DNA of 64,000 nt from Hyphomicrobiales bacterium (GCA_013214705.1 JABSRZ010000005.1:186001-250000); one strand, 5' to 3'; counted from the first letter of the stretch, positions 18,361-27,436 are shown. Translations and numbers: made by a program. The notes: generated by a model not told the origin, from the sequence alone.

Positions 18361-18692
18361 ATAATGTTTTCTAACGGTCTGCCAATGGCGGCATTGTTGT
18401 CTTTGACCACGATCGGCCGCTCGAGCAATATCGGGTTGGCAATAATGGCTTTAATCAATTTGGCCTCATCATGTTCATTGGCCAAACCAAGCTGTTTATA
18501 AATTTTTTCGCCCTTGCGCATCACGTCTTTGGCGCTCATGCCCAAGGTTTGCAATATAGCCTGCAGCTGTGGAGCATCTAATTGCCCCTCTAAATAGGTC
18601 ACAATGTCAAATTCAACATTCTGGCTTTCTAGATACGCCAATGCCGCGCGAGACTTACTGCATCTTGAATTGTGATAAATCGTAACCGTCAT
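18345..18692 (-). CDS. arsC: ArsC-family reductase (arsenate reductase-like)
   Basis: 115 residues with the thioredoxin-like ArsC start TIYHNSRCSKSRAAL, active-site Cys11, and the C-terminal signature LLERPIVVKDNNAAIGRP. The glutaredoxin-dependent ArsC family reduces arsenate to arsenite, but members without ars neighbours can have other roles, and no arsB or arsR is nearby. It starts directly at the end of pyrD (stop and ATG are adjacent), so it is co-transcribed with pyrD. Confidence 0.85.
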   Translation of the reverse strand: MTVTIYHNSRCSKSRAALAYLESQNVEFDIVTYLEGQLDAPQLQAILQTLGMSAKDVMRKGEKIYKQLGLANEHDEAKLIKAIIANPILLERPIVVKDNNAAIGRPLENIIQLFD

Positions 18693-19784
18693 TTAAACTT
18701 CCCTCTGCGCCCAAACATTGGCTTGGCTGCCAATAGCGTCTTCTATGCTGTTAAAACTATCGCGCTTTAAGCCGTCCAAAATACCTTGGCGCAACTCATC
18801 AATAATGCCTGTGCCGGTATAAATGAGGCAGCTATATAATTGCACTAAACTTGCCCCGGCGCATATTTTGGCATAGGCGCTTGCGCCATCTGATATGCCG
18901 CCTACGCCGATTAATGGCACTTGGCCTTTTGTGGCTTGGTAAAATTTCGCCAGCATATGGGTCGAAAATTCAAATAATGGTTTGCCAGATAAGCCACCGG
19001 CTTCATTCTCATGCACATGCCCGGCAATAAAATCGCGCCTTATGGTGGTGTTAGATACAATCACCCCATCAAGTTCTGATGCCATCACTATGGCGGCGAT
19101 GTCTTCTATGTCTTCATTGGTTAAATCGGGAGCTATTTTAAGCAGAAGTGGGATATATTTACCATATTGCAGTTGCATTTGCGCGCGTTTTTGGCAAATC
19201 CGGTCGACCAATTGCTGCAAACTGTCTTTAGATTGCAGCGCTCGTAAGCCCGGCGTATTGGGGCTAGAAATATTGGCGACAAAATAATCTGCCACATTGT
19301 AAAACACTTCAATGCCGCTTTCATAATCGGCAATAAAATCGTCACTATTTTTATTGGCGCCAATGTTAACCCCAAATTGCCCCGCTTGTTTGTTCATCCG
19401 GGCGGTGCGCATATTCTCTAGCACCGCATCATGGCCAGCATTGTTAAAACCCATGCGGTTAATAACCCCCATATGCTCGGGGATGCGGAAAATACGCGGC
19501 TTGGGGTTGCCAGCTTGTGGCTTAGGTGTCACCGAGCCAATTTCGGCAAAGCCAAACCCGGTTTTGATAATTTCATTCGGCACATCGGCATTTTTGTCAA
19601 ACCCGGCGGCCACGCCAATCGGGTTGTCAAATTTCAGCCCAAATATGGTTTGGTTTAGCCCATGGTTGGGCAAGCTACCACGCGGGGCAACGCCTAATTT
19701 TAATGCCAAAATCGCAGCTTTATGCGCCTGTTCTGGCTCTAGTTTAAACAAAGCTGGCTTAATATATTTAAATAGGTCGCGCAT
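18693..19784 (-). CDS. pyrD: Dihydroorotate dehydrogenase (quinone), class 2
   Basis: 363 residues, typical class 2 length. N-terminal membrane-association region (LFKYIKPALFKLEPEQAHKA), then DNPIGVAAGFDKNADV for FMN/orotate binding, the catalytic-serine segment ANISSPNTPGLR, and a C-terminal PLIGVGGISDGASAYAKI. It oxidises dihydroorotate using membrane quinone in pyrimidine synthesis. ATG at 19784 is chosen over the preceding TTG because AGGGGA lies at the right distance. The arsC-like gene follows without a gap. Confidence 0.96.
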   Translation of the reverse strand: MRDLFKYIKPALFKLEPEQAHKAAILALKLGVAPRGSLPNHGLNQTIFGLKFDNPIGVAAGFDKNADVPNEIIKTGFGFAEIGSVTPKPQAGNPKPRIFRIPEHMGVINRMGFNNAGHDAVLENMRTARMNKQAGQFGVNIGANKNSDDFIADYESGIEVFYNVADYFVANISSPNTPGLRALQSKDSLQQLVDRICQKRAQMQLQYGKYIPLLLKIAPDLTNEDIEDIAAIVMASELDGVIVSNTTIRRDFIAGHVHENEAGGLSGKPLFEFSTHMLAKFYQATKGQVPLIGVGGISDGASAYAKICAGASLVQLYSCLIYTGTGIIDELRQGILDGLKRDSFNSIEDAIGSQANVWAQREV

Positions 19785-19843
19785 CAAAATCCCCTAAATA
19801 GCAGTGCAGCTGTTTTAGGAATTTTAACCGCCAAATACCAGCA

Positions 19844-20233
19844 TTATTTATAAGCGGCATCACTCACTTGGTTTTTGCGTTGGTTATATTTGTAAAACAG
19901 CGCCAGCGGAATGACTATGGCGGCGCTAATGGCTGCATAACCGGCTATTGATAACAATGCCATTAATAGATAGACAAAAACATCGACAGCTATCAGCAGA
20001 GCGGCGACAAATACATCAACCACCACAAATACCAAAATATCGACCGCCATTAATATTGCGGCGACAAACACATCTAACACCACAAATAATATAATGTCGA
20101 CAAATAGCCCTAAAACTGTGCTGAATAACATGGCCACGCCAATGGTGAAAAAGTTAAATACCAATGCCAAAACCACACAGGCCACAGCAATTTTTAACCA
20201 AAATGGTTGAGTTGTATATTTGTTTGATGTCAT
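19844..20233 (-). CDS. Small membrane protein with Asp-punctuated internal repeat
   Basis: 129 residues, almost all hydrophobic. A 19-residue unit (about DIILFVVLDVFVAAILMAV) occurs twice in full and partly a third time, with aspartates regularly spaced 8 and 11 residues apart within otherwise membrane-like sequence. The DNA shows the same 57-base period. The tail is short and basic (YNQRKNQVSD). I do not recognise the family. It is 8 bases downstream of the DUF6460-like gene and likely in its operon. The acidic residues in the helices could line a pore or mediate helix packing (inference). Confidence 0.7.
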   Translation of the reverse strand: MTSNKYTTQPFWLKIAVACVVLALVFNFFTIGVAMLFSTVLGLFVDIILFVVLDVFVAAILMAVDILVFVVVDVFVAALLIAVDVFVYLLMALLSIAGYAAISAAIVIPLALFYKYNQRKNQVSDAAYK

Positions 20234-20241
20234 GACGGCCC

Positions 20242-20538
20242 TTAATTATTTGATTTGTCTTTAAATGCATTTTTAATTTTATCTTCGCGGTTGCGTTCTG
20301 TTATGCGCTTAAACAACCAAATGGGTAAAACCACCATCGCCCCGGTGACCACATAGCCGATAATTTTTTCGGCGCTGTTAAAACTAATATTGATGACATG
20401 GCCGATGGTTTCAACCGCCCATTCAAACAAGCCAACCGGCGTGATGTTTAATATTTTTAGCATAAACCCAACAAATAATGACATTAAAATCAATTTAATG
20501 ACCATTTTGGTCGGCTGTTTGCCCAATAATTCGCGCAT
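20242..20538 (-). CDS. DUF6460-like small inner-membrane protein
   Basis: 98 residues with two hydrophobic segments (about 13-35 and 62-80) and a charged C-terminal tail ending KNAFKDKSNN. The layout (LLGKQP, a helix, a middle amphipathic part, then a helix ending LFKRI) resembles the alphaproteobacterial DUF6460 family, which I recall from pattern and could not check. No function is known. Good ribosome binding site (GGGAGAG). It is the first of two small membrane-protein genes in one leftward unit. Confidence 0.65.
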   Translation of the reverse strand: MRELLGKQPTKMVIKLILMSLFVGFMLKILNITPVGLFEWAVETIGHVINISFNSAEKIIGYVVTGAMVVLPIWLFKRITERNREDKIKNAFKDKSNN

Positions 20539-20680
20539 TCATCTCTCCCACTTCTCATTCAACATATAGTGATTGTGGTTTTAAATTCAAGTCTATTTAA
20601 TGCGGGCTTCATTCCATCAAATGTTTTGAACCAATTATGGTTGCCCAAAATTCAACTTACTGTTAGCTTGCTCAAGTTTT

Positions 20681-20700
20681 TAGGAGCTTATAGGAGCTTA
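20681..20700 (+). repeat. Tandem duplicate of a 10-base Shine-Dalgarno segment
   Basis: TAGGAGCTTA occurs twice in direct succession just before the LysE-family ATG at 20702. The second AGGAG is at normal distance from the start. The duplication gives two possible ribosome docking sites. Confidence 0.7.
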
Positions 20701-20701
20701 T

Positions 20702-21400
20702 ATGTCGTTTTCTATGCCGCCCGCATTTATGGATGCAGTTATTTTATTTTTCTTTGCCGAGGCTTTATTGTGCATCTCGCCCGGCCCGGCTGTCTTGCTA
20801 ACCATTTCCCAGTCCATGAAGCGGGGTTTTGTCACTGGCCTGTGGGGCACAATGGGCATTTTAACGGCCAATACTGTGTATTTTATCCTCTCAGCAGTGG
20901 GGGTTGGCGCGTTGCTCATCGCCTCGGTCACATTATTCACCATCGTTAAATATATCGGCGCGGCTTATCTGGTAATCATGGGCATACAAATGTTATTGCC
21001 GTTGATAAAATCGTTTTTCAGCAAATCCAAACCTGCTGATGATGTGGCAGACTTAATGCCAAAAGAAGCCGCAATTAGTGGCAAATCAGCCTTTGCCAAA
21101 GGTTTTGTCATTCAGGCCTCTAACCCTAAAAACCTGGTATTTTTTGTGGCCTTTTTGCCGCAATTTGTCATCCCATCTTTGGCGGCCGAAATATCACTAA
21201 CTGTGCAATTTTCGGTTTTGGCCATTATTTCCATTGTCATCGAGCTTATTGTGCTGATTGTCTATATATTGCTGAGCATCAAATTGGCCACCTGGGTAAA
21301 AGCCAAAGCGATGTTATGGATAGATGGCGCGGCTGGGCTATTTCTAATCGTCATTGGCGTTGGTTTGGCATCGATGAAAAAACTATCTGTCGTAAGTTAA
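20702..21400 (+). CDS. LysE/RhtB family exporter
   Basis: 232 residues and about six membrane helices. The family start is clear (ALLCISPGPAVLLTISQSM, then GLWGTMGILTANTVYF), with the ASNPKNLVFFVAFLPQF segment in the second half. These proteins export amino acids or related compounds such as homoserine lactone across the inner membrane. Start is the ATG right after the duplicated AGGAG. mutL follows 67 bases downstream on the same strand. Confidence 0.9.
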   Translation: MSFSMPPAFMDAVILFFFAEALLCISPGPAVLLTISQSMKRGFVTGLWGTMGILTANTVYFILSAVGVGALLIASVTLFTIVKYIGAAYLVIMGIQMLLPLIKSFFSKSKPADDVADLMPKEAAISGKSAFAKGFVIQASNPKNLVFFVAFLPQFVIPSLAAEISLTVQFSVLAIISIVIELIVLIVYILLSIKLATWVKAKAMLWIDGAAGLFLIVIGVGLASMKKLSVVS

Positions 21401-21467
21401 AACCAGATAGCTCTCGCTTAAACCAGATAACTATTGTTATTTACGCAGAATCGGGCGATAAAATACC

Positions 21468-23411
21468 ATGCCTGAATTTGTAAATATCATCAGAAAGTTA
21501 CCCGATATAACCATTAACCGCATCGCGGCCGGTGAGGTTATCGAGCGGCCAGCGAGCGCGGTCAAAGAATTGGTCGAAAACGCGTTAGACGCGGGCGCAA
21601 CCCACATCGATATAACCTTACTCGAGGGCGGTAAAAAACTAATTCAGGTGCAAGATGATGGCTTTGGCATGTCAGCGGATGATTTAATGATTGCCATCGA
21701 GCGCCACGCCACCAGCAAATTGCCAGATGATGAATTGCTGACTATTGAGCATTTTGGCTTTAGGGGCGAGGCTTTGCCATCCATCGGCGCGGTGAGCGAA
21801 ATGTCGATAAGTTCGCGCCAACAAAATGCCGATAATGGCCATATGGTGCAAGTGTTTGGCGGCACTATAAAACCAATAATGCCCGCCGCGTGCAATAAAG
21901 GCACGCTGATTAGGGTCGAGAATATATTTTTTGCCACCCCCGCACGGTTAAAATTTATGAAGTCCGAACGTGCTGAAAATATGGCGGTTATGGATGTGAT
22001 GAAACGCTTCGCCATGGCGCACCCATTTGTTAGCTTTAGCGTGCAAACCGGCGTTGGCAAACCGGTTAGATATGTCGCCGAACAAGGCGATCAACAGGCT
22101 GCACTTAAAAAGCGCCTAGGCACAATTATGGGCGCAGATTTTAGAGACAATGCCTTGTGGCTAGACGCCACCCGCGGCGCTAATGATGCCCATCGTCCAC
22201 AAATAAACTTGACCGGTTATGCCGCTTTGCCAACGCTAAACCGCGGCAATGCCCAAATGCAATATCTATTTGTCAATGGCCGCCCGGTTAAAGACAAAAC
22301 CCTGATCGGCGCGGTGAAAGCTGCTTATATGGATTTCTTGCCCAGTGGCCGCCACCCGCTTTTGGCGTTATTCTTAACCGTACCGCCAGATTTTGTCGAT
22401 GTGAATGTGCACCCGGCCAAAGCCGAAGTGCGGTTTCAAGACGCTGGCTATGTGCGCGGGCTTATCATCGGCGCCATTAAACAAGCCATAACAGAGGCCA
22501 GACACCGGGCCGCTAACAGCTTGGGCGAAGGCGCTGTGGCCATGTTCAGCCAACAGCAAATGACCGAAATTAGCAATCGTTCCACAATAAATAATAGTTC
22601 AACTGGCGAAACAAATGACAAATATATAGCCTATGACACTCCACCAGATGTCCCAAGGGGTGGGTTTGATAGGTTTAAAACCTATAGCCAAAATCAACAG
22701 AAAACTCATGGTGGCAGCTTGCCAAGTCATGTCTATGCGCCGCAAGTGCAATCGAGTTTAGGGCATGAGTTAGAGACACCATCGGCAGATGCAAGGGCTG
22801 ATGCGGCAGAGATAAATCACGCGGTTCAAAACCTGCCCCTGGGTGCTGCCCGCGCTCAACTGCACGAAAATTACATCATCGCCCAAAGCCAAACCGGCAT
22901 GTTCATCATCGACCAACATGCCGCCCATGAACGCATTGTTTATGAGCGGATGAAAAACATGTTTCACCATGCCGAGATGGAGCGGCAATTGCTACTCATT
23001 CCCGAAATTGTCGATCTAAATGCCGAGGAATTTGCCATCATCATCTCCGCCCAGCAGGAGTTGGAGAGCTTTGGCCTCAGCTTTGAAAGTTTTGGTGATG
23101 ACAGCATCATCGTGCGCGAAATACCAGCCATTTTAAGCCGCACCAGTGTCCAAACATTGATCAAAGACATTGTCGATGATCTTATGGAATTGGGTCAAGA
23201 TTTCAAGGTCAAACAAAAGATAGACCATATATTGGCCACCATGGCTTGCCACGGCAGCGTGCGCTCTGGTCGGCGTTTAAATGCCGATGAAATGAACCAA
23301 TTGTTGCGCGATATGGAGGCCACACCGCATAGCGGCCAATGCAACCATGGCCGCCCAACTTATGTAGAATTAAAATTGAGCGACATCGAAAAATTGTTTG
23401 AACGCCGCTAA
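21468..23411 (+). CDS. mutL: DNA mismatch repair protein MutL, endonuclease type
   Basis: 647 residues. The N-terminal GHKL ATPase motifs are intact (VENALDAGATHIDI, DDGFGM, GFRGEALPSI) and the transducer region follows. The C-terminal domain has the metal-dependent nicking motif DQHAAHERIVYE (from Asp482), ACHGSVRSGRRL and CNHGRP (from Cys625). So this is the latent-endonuclease MutL used in bacteria without MutH. It couples MutS mismatch recognition to strand incision. A variable linker of about residues 360-450 separates the domains. Confidence 0.97.
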   Translation: MPEFVNIIRKLPDITINRIAAGEVIERPASAVKELVENALDAGATHIDITLLEGGKKLIQVQDDGFGMSADDLMIAIERHATSKLPDDELLTIEHFGFRGEALPSIGAVSEMSISSRQQNADNGHMVQVFGGTIKPIMPAACNKGTLIRVENIFFATPARLKFMKSERAENMAVMDVMKRFAMAHPFVSFSVQTGVGKPVRYVAEQGDQQAALKKRLGTIMGADFRDNALWLDATRGANDAHRPQINLTGYAALPTLNRGNAQMQYLFVNGRPVKDKTLIGAVKAAYMDFLPSGRHPLLALFLTVPPDFVDVNVHPAKAEVRFQDAGYVRGLIIGAIKQAITEARHRAANSLGEGAVAMFSQQQMTEISNRSTINNSSTGETNDKYIAYDTPPDVPRGGFDRFKTYSQNQQKTHGGSLPSHVYAPQVQSSLGHELETPSADARADAAEINHAVQNLPLGAARAQLHENYIIAQSQTGMFIIDQHAAHERIVYERMKNMFHHAEMERQLLLIPEIVDLNAEEFAIIISAQQELESFGLSFESFGDDSIIVREIPAILSRTSVQTLIKDIVDDLMELGQDFKVKQKIDHILATMACHGSVRSGRRLNADEMNQLLRDMEATPHSGQCNHGRPTYVELKLSDIEKLFERR

Positions 23412-23477
23412 TGTTAACCTTTTCACTGACAGTTTTTGTCAGCAGGCCATGCTAACCTACGGCTAACAGGAGCGTAT

Positions 23478-24113
23478 ATGACCAAAATAGATTTTAAAAA
23501 AACCCTCAAAGCCTTTTATAACCCCAAGCCTAAAATATATGAAATTATCACCATTCCGCCGATGAACTTTATCATGATAGATGGCATCGGCAAGCCCGGC
23601 AGTTCGCCAGCTTATTTAGATAGTTTGGCAGCTTTATACCCGATCGCCTACAAAACCAAATTTCTGGCCAAAGCCAAGGATCAAGATTATGTAGTGCCGC
23701 CGCTGCAAGCCCTGTGGTGGGCAGATGACATGAGTGATTTTGTCAGCGGCAATATGGACAATTGGCGCTGGACGTTGATGTTAATGCAGCCCGATTGGGT
23801 GGATGCGGAGATGATTGCCGAGGCACGCGCCATAGCGGCCAAAAAACAACTGCCAAAATTGCTAAATAATGTGCGTTTTGAAACTTATGACGAAGGTGTG
23901 GTGGCGCAATATCTACACATTGGCTCTTATCCCGATGAAGCCCCGATACTCAAATATATGCACGAGAAATTTATACCCGAACAGGGTTATAAAATGCCAG
24001 ACTTAGCCGCGAAAATTAGCAAGCATCACGAAATTTATCTGTCAGACCCGCGCCGGGTCGCGCCGCAAAAACTTAAAACTATATTGCGCCAGCCAGTTGT
24101 AGCCACTGGCTAG
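23478..24113 (+). CDS. GyrI-like small-molecule-binding domain protein
   Basis: 211 residues from the ATG at 23478, which has AGGAG before it; a longer frame from 23436 lacks a good site. The sequence (PKIYEIITIPPMNFIMIDGI, then VVPPLQALWW) fits stand-alone GyrI-like/SOUL-type domains related to the effector-binding part of AraC-type regulators. No DNA-binding domain is present. These proteins bind small hydrophobic ligands; the role here is unknown. Its 3' end overlaps the convergent HAD gene by 35 bases. Confidence 0.8.
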   Translation: MTKIDFKKTLKAFYNPKPKIYEIITIPPMNFIMIDGIGKPGSSPAYLDSLAALYPIAYKTKFLAKAKDQDYVVPPLQALWWADDMSDFVSGNMDNWRWTLMLMQPDWVDAEMIAEARAIAAKKQLPKLLNNVRFETYDEGVVAQYLHIGSYPDEAPILKYMHEKFIPEQGYKMPDLAAKISKHHEIYLSDPRRVAPQKLKTILRQPVVATG

Positions 24114-24720
24114 GCTGATCGAATATATATTGCGGGTCATATTTGGCAAGTTCATCACGCCCGCCAAAGCCCCACAAAACCCCGGCACAATCTAGCTGGT
24201 TATTTTGCGCCGCCCGTAAATCATATAATCTATCGCCCGTCATAATGCTGTTTTTGGGCGCTTTGCCGCTAGCCAAAAGTTCCGCCAATTGTTGGCTTTT
24301 GCTGGTGCCGGTTTCTGCACCGCTGACAAATTCAAAATAATCAAACAGTCCGTGCATTTTTAAAATTTTAATGGCGAAATCTTGTTTTTTAGACGTGCAA
24401 ACGCCCAGCCTAACCTGTGGCAGGTCATAAAGTTTTTGCAACGTCTCAGCCACGCCGTCATAAACTAAGTTTTCTTGGTAACCGGTTTTTGAATATTCGG
24501 AGCGGTAGGCAATAAGCAATTTTTCTGCTAAATCTTGCTCGCCATTTGCCAGTTTTAACATCGTATGGTCAATGGGTGGGCCAATATATTGGGCTAAGTT
24601 TTTGGCTGCTTGAGCCGGTAGGCCGTAGGTGTTAAGCGCATGATTAATGCCATTCACAAACCCCAATTCAGGGTTGGTTAAAGTGCCATCCAAATCAAAT
24701 ATAATCATTTCGTAGCGCAT
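24079..24720 (-). CDS. HAD-superfamily phosphatase (phosphoglycolate phosphatase-like)
   Basis: 213 residues. HAD motif I is FDLDGTLTN with Asp9 as nucleophile and Asp11 as acid/base; motif II/III segments are CTSKKQDFA and MTGDRLYDLRAAQ. The helical cap between motifs I and II is of the Gph/PgmB type. Likely hydrolyses a small phosphomonoester. Ribosome binding site GAGGC precedes the ATG. It follows rsmD by 27 bases on the same strand, so it may belong to the rluB-rsmD unit. Confidence 0.88.
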   Translation of the reverse strand: MRYEMIIFDLDGTLTNPELGFVNGINHALNTYGLPAQAAKNLAQYIGPPIDHTMLKLANGEQDLAEKLLIAYRSEYSKTGYQENLVYDGVAETLQKLYDLPQVRLGVCTSKKQDFAIKILKMHGLFDYFEFVSGAETGTSKSQQLAELLASGKAPKNSIMTGDRLYDLRAAQNNQLDCAGVLWGFGGRDELAKYDPQYIFDQPSQWLQLAGAI

Positions 24721-24747
24721 ATTTTGCCTCTATATTCAGCGTTATAT

Positions 24748-25311
24748 TCAAGCGTTATATCTGGCAATCACAATTTTTGTGTCGCCATAATTACGTTCAT
24801 CGATTATGTCAAAACAGTCGGGCATTTCAACGCTGGCGCGCTTTGCCTCTTCTAACACCACGATGGCGTTGGGTTTTAACCAGCCATGCATATGCAACGA
24901 AGCCAAAGCCTTCTCGCCCAGATTTTGGTTATAAGGCGGGTCAGCAAATACCAAATCAAATTGCGGCGAACGTTTCGACCTTGGGCCAATGTCGGTGGCA
25001 TTCTGGCGCGAAATTTTACTCTTGCCGTTTAGCCCCAAATTCATGGTATTGTCGCGTATAAGCCCACGCGAAGCCACCGCATCGTCGACAAATAAGCACC
25101 ACACCGCCCCACGAGACATCGCCTCAATGCCCAAAGCGCCCGTGCCAGCAAACAGATCGCACACATAAGCGCCTTCTAGCTCTAAATTATCGATGCCATG
25201 CGCCAAAATGTTAAATAGGCTTTCGCGCACCCGGTCAGATGTCGGGCGGATGTCATTATTCTTCGGAGGGGTGAGGCTTTGACCTTTTAACGAACCACCA
25301 ACAATGCGCAT
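24748..25311 (-). CDS. rsmD: 16S rRNA (guanine-N2-)-methyltransferase RsmD
   Basis: 187 residues. Typical RsmD start MRIVGGSLKGQSL, the RPTSDRVRESLFNIL segment, the SAM-binding motif DLFAGTGALGIEA (52-64), and the N6/N2-methylase motif DPPYN at 124-128. It methylates G966 of 16S rRNA in the small subunit. The gene starts 14 bases after the rRNA pseudouridine synthase stop, a common arrangement of rRNA modification genes. Confidence 0.95.
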   Translation of the reverse strand: MRIVGGSLKGQSLTPPKNNDIRPTSDRVRESLFNILAHGIDNLELEGAYVCDLFAGTGALGIEAMSRGAVWCLFVDDAVASRGLIRDNTMNLGLNGKSKISRQNATDIGPRSKRSPQFDLVFADPPYNQNLGEKALASLHMHGWLKPNAIVVLEEAKRASVEMPDCFDIIDERNYGDTKIVIARYNA

Positions 25312-25325
25312 ATAATACCTATTTT

Positions 25326-26855
25326 TTAGCCGTCACGTCTGGGTGAATTGCTGCGGCGCGGTGCACCAGAGCGGTTGCCAGCAGGCTTGCCGCCACGTGC
25401 GCGTTCACGGTGGCCAGTGCCAGATTTTCCCGGCTTGCCTTTGTTAAACCCAGCCGATTTACCACCATATGAGCCTCTGTCTTTGTCATCCCGGCGGGCA
25501 TCACTACGACCTCTATATTCAGTACGTTCTGGGTTGCGGCCATCATTACGCTTGCCGCGTGTGTCGTCACCGCCTCTAGTGTCACCACCTCGGCCGCCTC
25601 TATCATCTCTCTCTTTGCGGTCGCGGTTATAGCTTGGGCGCTCATTATTACGGCCCGGACGTTTCTCACCATCAGGCCGTCTATCAAAACGTTTTTCACC
25701 ATCAGGGCGTTTGTCATAGCGTTTTTCACCATCACGTCTCTCGCTGCGGTCATTGCCAAATGAACGACCACCTTTAGCGTCGCGTCTTTCGCCACCACCA
25801 CGTTTGTCATCACGCTCTGCGGCGCGTTTATGGTCAAATTTTGGTTTGTCAGCACGGTCACGTGAGCCACGTTTCTCAACATGATAACCCACTTGGTCTT
25901 GCGGACGCAGTTCAGAATCATAACCTTCGTCAATTTCGTCAAACATATCACCCAATTGGTCTTTCAACACTTTGGTGGTAATCGGCTCGACAGTGCCGCG
26001 CTCCATATTGTCCAGTTTAAACGGGCCATAAGACAGCCGAATAAGTCGGTTAACTTGCAAACCTAGTGATCCTAGAACTTCTTTAATTTCGCGGTTTTTG
26101 CCTTCGCGCAAGCTCAAGCTAATCCAACAATTGTCGCCAACTTGCCGCTCTAACGTGGCCAAAATTGCGCCATATCTTATGCCTTCAATGGTGACGCCAT
26201 TTTGCAGCCCATCTAATTTTGCTTGGGTTACCTTGCCATAGGCGCGAGCGCGGTATTTGCGCTGCCACCCAGTAGATGGCATTTCTAAATGCCGTGCCAA
26301 AGCGCCATTATTGGTAATCAATATCAGCCCTTCGGTGTTAATGTCTAACCGGCCAATCGATACCACACGTGGCAGGCCTTCGCTACGCAAGCGTGAAAAC
26401 ACCGTTGGGCGGCCTTCTGGGTCACCATGGGTGGTCACCAAACCAGCAGGCTTATAATATTTCCACAACCGCGTGGCTTCCGGCGCTTTAATCACCTTGC
26501 CATCAACTTTAATTATGTCTTTATCAGTCACTTTAACCGCAGGGGTGGTGAGCAAGCGGCCATTTACCGACACGCGTTTGTCTTCAATCCATCTCTCGGC
26601 ATCACGGCGCGAACATAGCCCAGCGCGTGCCATCACTTTGGCAATGCGGTCAAACTTAACCACTGGCTTTTTGGGTATGCTGCCATGCATGTCGAGGCTG
26701 TTATTTTTATCGCCAAATTTTTTATCGCCAAATTTTTTATCGCCGAACTTCTTGTCGCCGAATTTCTTATCACCGAATTTTTTATCGCCGAATTTTTTAT
26801 CTTTAAAAGGGGGTTTGTTGCCGAAGCCATCTTGTGGGGACATGTGCTTTACCAT
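25326..26855 (-). CDS. rluB: rRNA pseudouridine synthase (RluB/RsuA family) with repeat head and Arg/Gly-rich tail
   Basis: 509 residues, about twice the catalytic core. Residues 21-50 are six KFGDK pentapeptides. Residues about 68-115 are an S4 RNA-binding domain (RIAKVMARAGLCSRRDAERW). The synthase core has the catalytic-Asp motif GRLDINTEGLILIT. From about residue 325 to the end the protein is a low-complexity Arg/Gly/Asp/Lys tail with repeated RRPDGEKR-like units. The core isomerises a uridine of 23S rRNA; RluB versus RsuA or RluE cannot be settled here. The tail probably binds RNA non-specifically. Start ATG at 26855, divergent from tadA. Confidence 0.9.
   Translation of the reverse strand: MVKHMSPQDGFGNKPPFKDKKFGDKKFGDKKFGDKKFGDKKFGDKKFGDKNNSLDMHGSIPKKPVVKFDRIAKVMARAGLCSRRDAERWIEDKRVSVNGRLLTTPAVKVTDKDIIKVDGKVIKAPEATRLWKYYKPAGLVTTHGDPEGRPTVFSRLRSEGLPRVVSIGRLDINTEGLILITNNGALARHLEMPSTGWQRKYRARAYGKVTQAKLDGLQNGVTIEGIRYGAILATLERQVGDNCWISLSLREGKNREIKEVLGSLGLQVNRLIRLSYGPFKLDNMERGTVEPITTKVLKDQLGDMFDEIDEGYDSELRPQDQVGYHVEKRGSRDRADKPKFDHKRAAERDDKRGGGERRDAKGGRSFGNDRSERRDGEKRYDKRPDGEKRFDRRPDGEKRPGRNNERPSYNRDRKERDDRGGRGGDTRGGDDTRGKRNDGRNPERTEYRGRSDARRDDKDRGSYGGKSAGFNKGKPGKSGTGHRERARGGKPAGNRSGAPRRSNSPRRDG
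26706..26795 (-). repeat. Six tandem 15-base repeats coding KFGDK
   Basis: The 15-base unit (TTTTTATCGCCAAAT on the + strand, with third-position changes) is repeated six times in frame inside the 5' part of the pseudouridine synthase gene. Copy number can change by slippage without breaking the frame. Confidence 0.9.
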
Positions 26856-26965
26856 CTGTTGAGCATGTGGGCCATAGATATCGCATCTTATAACGCCACT
26901 GGGTTAATTTTTTAAGTCTTTTAACAGAGCTTGACCCAAAGAGGAAGTGATTTTATATATTTATT

Positions 26966-27418
26966 ATGAACAAACTCACATATATGCAAATCGCACTGCA
27001 ACAAGCCCATGCCGCCAAGGCACGTGGTGAGGTGCCCGTAGGCGCGGTGGTGGTCGACAAAGCCGGCAAAATAATCGCCCAAGCCGGCAATGAAACGCGC
27101 GAGTTGAACGACCCTACAGCCCATGCCGAAATGCTGGCTATCAGGCGCGCATGCAAGGTCTTAACCACCGAGCGCTTGGTTGGCTGTAAATTATATGTAA
27201 CGTTAGAGCCGTGCAATATGTGCGCCGCCGCCATAAGTTTTGCCCGCATAGATAAATTATATTATGCCGCGCAAGATGCCAAAGGCGGCGCGGTGGATAA
27301 CGGCACTAGGTTTTACCACCAAACCACTTGCCACCATGCGCCCGAAGTGGTCGGCGGCTTGAACGAAGCCGAAGCCAGCACACTGCTAACAGAATTTTTT
27401 GCCCAAAAACGTAAATAA
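26966..27418 (+). CDS. tadA: tRNA-specific adenosine deaminase
   Basis: 150 residues, normal for TadA. Zinc site: His53 and catalytic Glu55 in THAEMLA-type context (TAHAEMLAIR), with Cys83 and Cys86 in PCNMC. It converts A34 to inosine in the tRNA-Arg(ACG) wobble position. ATG at 26966, divergent from the pseudouridine synthase gene. A small membrane protein gene follows after 18 bases. Confidence 0.95.
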   Translation: MNKLTYMQIALQQAHAAKARGEVPVGAVVVDKAGKIIAQAGNETRELNDPTAHAEMLAIRRACKVLTTERLVGCKLYVTLEPCNMCAAAISFARIDKLYYAAQDAKGGAVDNGTRFYHQTTCHHAPEVVGGLNEAEASTLLTEFFAQKRK

Positions 27419-27436
27419 AAAAACGAAAGAAAATCC

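Noticed and set aside
23426-23442. Six-base hairpin CTGACA/TGTCAG after mutL as terminator
   Set aside because: Short stem, no T-tract, and the next gene starts 36 bases later; too weak to call.
25319-25951. 210-codon minus-strand frame inside the pseudouridine synthase tail
   Set aside because: It is a shifted reading of the Arg/Gly-rich tail; Val/Ala/Met-rich composition comes from the GC-patterned repeat and there is no start-site or family signal.
26706-26795. Short regular repeats considered as a CRISPR array
   Set aside because: The 15-base period has no spacers and is in frame within a coding region.
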